Source: Camarhynchus parvulus (taxonomy: Eukaryota > Chordata > Aves > Passeriformes > Thraupidae). Taken from it: a stretch of 64,000 nucleotides of DNA. The position numbers and the translations under genes are program-made. This document shows positions 62,960 to 64,000 of this stretch, in pieces (position 1 is the first letter of the stretch; every line of letters starts with the position of its first letter). The stretch spans positions 72,355,689 to 72,419,688 of the forward strand of contig NC_044571.1 in the NCBI RefSeq assembly GCF_901933205.1, written 5' to 3'. The notes beneath the pieces are model-generated. The model was not told the origin of the DNA. It was given only the letters and a program-made list of their open reading frames with translations, and did no database searches.

Positions 62960-63900
62960 TGTTTTGTTCTCGGGCTGCACGTTCCCAGCGGAGCCGCCGC
63001 GCTGCCCGCCGGCGCCTCTGGCGGCGCAGCCCGCGCACCGCGCCCGGGCCCGCCGCGGCAGCTCCCAGCCTCTCCCGTGTGCCCGCAGCCTCACCCGCTG
63101 CCGCGCTGCGCTACTTGGCGATCTCGGAATCCCCCACGCAGCTAAAAAACAGCCCCGATATTAAGAAGGGCAGAAAGTAGAGTCAAGTTACGTCCCAGCC
63201 GTACCCACAGGGATTGGCAACAAGACTCTCCTTAGCCAACCTAACACCCAACAAAGGTCAAAATCTGCTCTCAAAATCCCACACAAACAAAACACCAAAA
63301 ATGCTCGCTATTGGGAACCTTTGGGTTTCCCCAGTGTCCTCCAGCTTCCTGGGGAAGGGACAAAGCAGATGGCTCAGAAGCCCAGCCAAGGAACCCAACA
63401 AAACTACCCAAACAAATCTACGGGTGTAGAGAACCAGTCTGAAGGCACAAAGACACGATGGAGTGCGTTTCTCCATCGCAAACTGCTGGGTGATTTTAAA
63501 GCTCCCATGCCTCTTCTTGCTTCGAGATGATACGGGGGACACGTGATTCGAGCAATGGGGGGGGAGAAAATTCAAGATGGCTGAAGGTGTCTTGTCACGG
63601 ATTTTCATACACGCTCCAGAACTCTAGAGGGCACCCGAAATATGCCCTCCTCCTCCCCCTCCCGAGCCGGGTAACGTGAGCAGCGGCAGCAGCCCGTCGT
63701 CTGCCTGCCGGAGTTGGTATTGCAGGAGCGATGTCTGCAGCAGCAGCGCCCACTCCGCGAGGAGGAGCCGCCTCACAGCCATTACTGGGGCTTCGCCCCA
63801 GGGCAGCAGCTACTGATCCCAGGAATTTCCCCACCCAGCCCTGGAGGGACCTCATTTCACCCCTGCCCCCGGAGAATACGGGGCGGGGGAAATGGCTGAG
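62960..63900. promoter_or_regulatory. ZMYM2: CpG-rich block, probable ZMYM2 promoter and first-exon region
   Basis: Base composition changes sharply. At 62980-63120 the sequence is very GC-rich with more than twenty CpGs, and a second GC-rich stretch at about 63640-63900 also has CpGs. Nothing else in the window resembles this. Motifs include a CACGTG E-box at 63539-63544 and a YY1-like CAAGATGGC at 63573-63581. On the minus strand, GCGG|GTGAGG at 63094-63089 would serve as a first-exon donor, and a second GTGAGT donor lies near 63954-63949. Housekeeping genes such as ZMYM2 normally start in CpG islands. The block could also serve a divergent neighbour to the right. The exact transcription start is not visible. 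Confidence 0.6.
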
Positions 63901-64000
63901 CCCTGCTGGAAGCAGGTCTAACCAAGGCAGAAACAGATACACAAATAGCACTCACAATGGAGCTCCCTCTCCTTGTTGGTCGCTGCCAAGGCTGCACCAA

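Noticed and set aside
62616..63164. 182-codon plus-strand open frame entering the CpG block
   Set aside because: Its second half is a simple read-through of GC-rich sequence (A/R/P-rich) and the first half is AT-rich intron. It looks like chance openness across the island edge.

Overview
This window looks like avian nuclear DNA. It is AT-rich and intron-dominated. The only interspersed repeats I can recognise are CR1 LINE fragments, most of them cut off at the 5' side and several ending in the typical bird CR1 3' region. A single protein-coding gene can be supported. It lies on the minus strand and is clearly ZMYM2 (zinc finger MYM-type 2, formerly ZNF198), a nuclear SUMO-binding partner of the LSD1-CoREST-HDAC1 repressor complex.

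The gene runs from right to left. A CpG-rich block at about 62.96-63.90 kb is the likely promoter and non-coding first-exon region. About 18 kb of 5' intronic sequence follows, with one CR1 copy, a CRE-like site, AT-rich hairpins and at least one well-formed candidate non-coding exon. The ATG is at 44693. I traced nine coding exons (44700-43841, 39477-39192, 36419-36254, 35459-35247, 21773-21623, 20872-20757, 15269-15153, 14569-14419 and 4626-4454). Splice phases agree at every junction and give 742 codons. They hold a long disordered N-terminus with two SUMO-interaction-like motifs, then nine complete MYM zinc fingers. The rest of the gene (further fingers, the proline/valine-rich part and the C-terminal domain) must lie beyond the left edge.

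The introns contain CR1 fragments at 0.3-0.6, 22.2-22.4, 25.7-26.7, 32.2-33.4, 42.2-43.3 and 43.4-43.6 kb, plus a few low-complexity A/C- or G/T-rich tracts. I see no tRNA, rRNA, CRISPR, retroviral or second protein gene that I can defend.

The points most worth a second look are: no recognisable exon for a roughly 24-residue linker that I recall between fingers 4 and 5 of mammalian ZMYM2; a GC-AG donor after exon 9; a very weak GT donor after exon 3; a strong candidate 5' exon at 48244-48305 that keeps the frame open into the ATG; and several near-perfect hairpins in the 5' intron.
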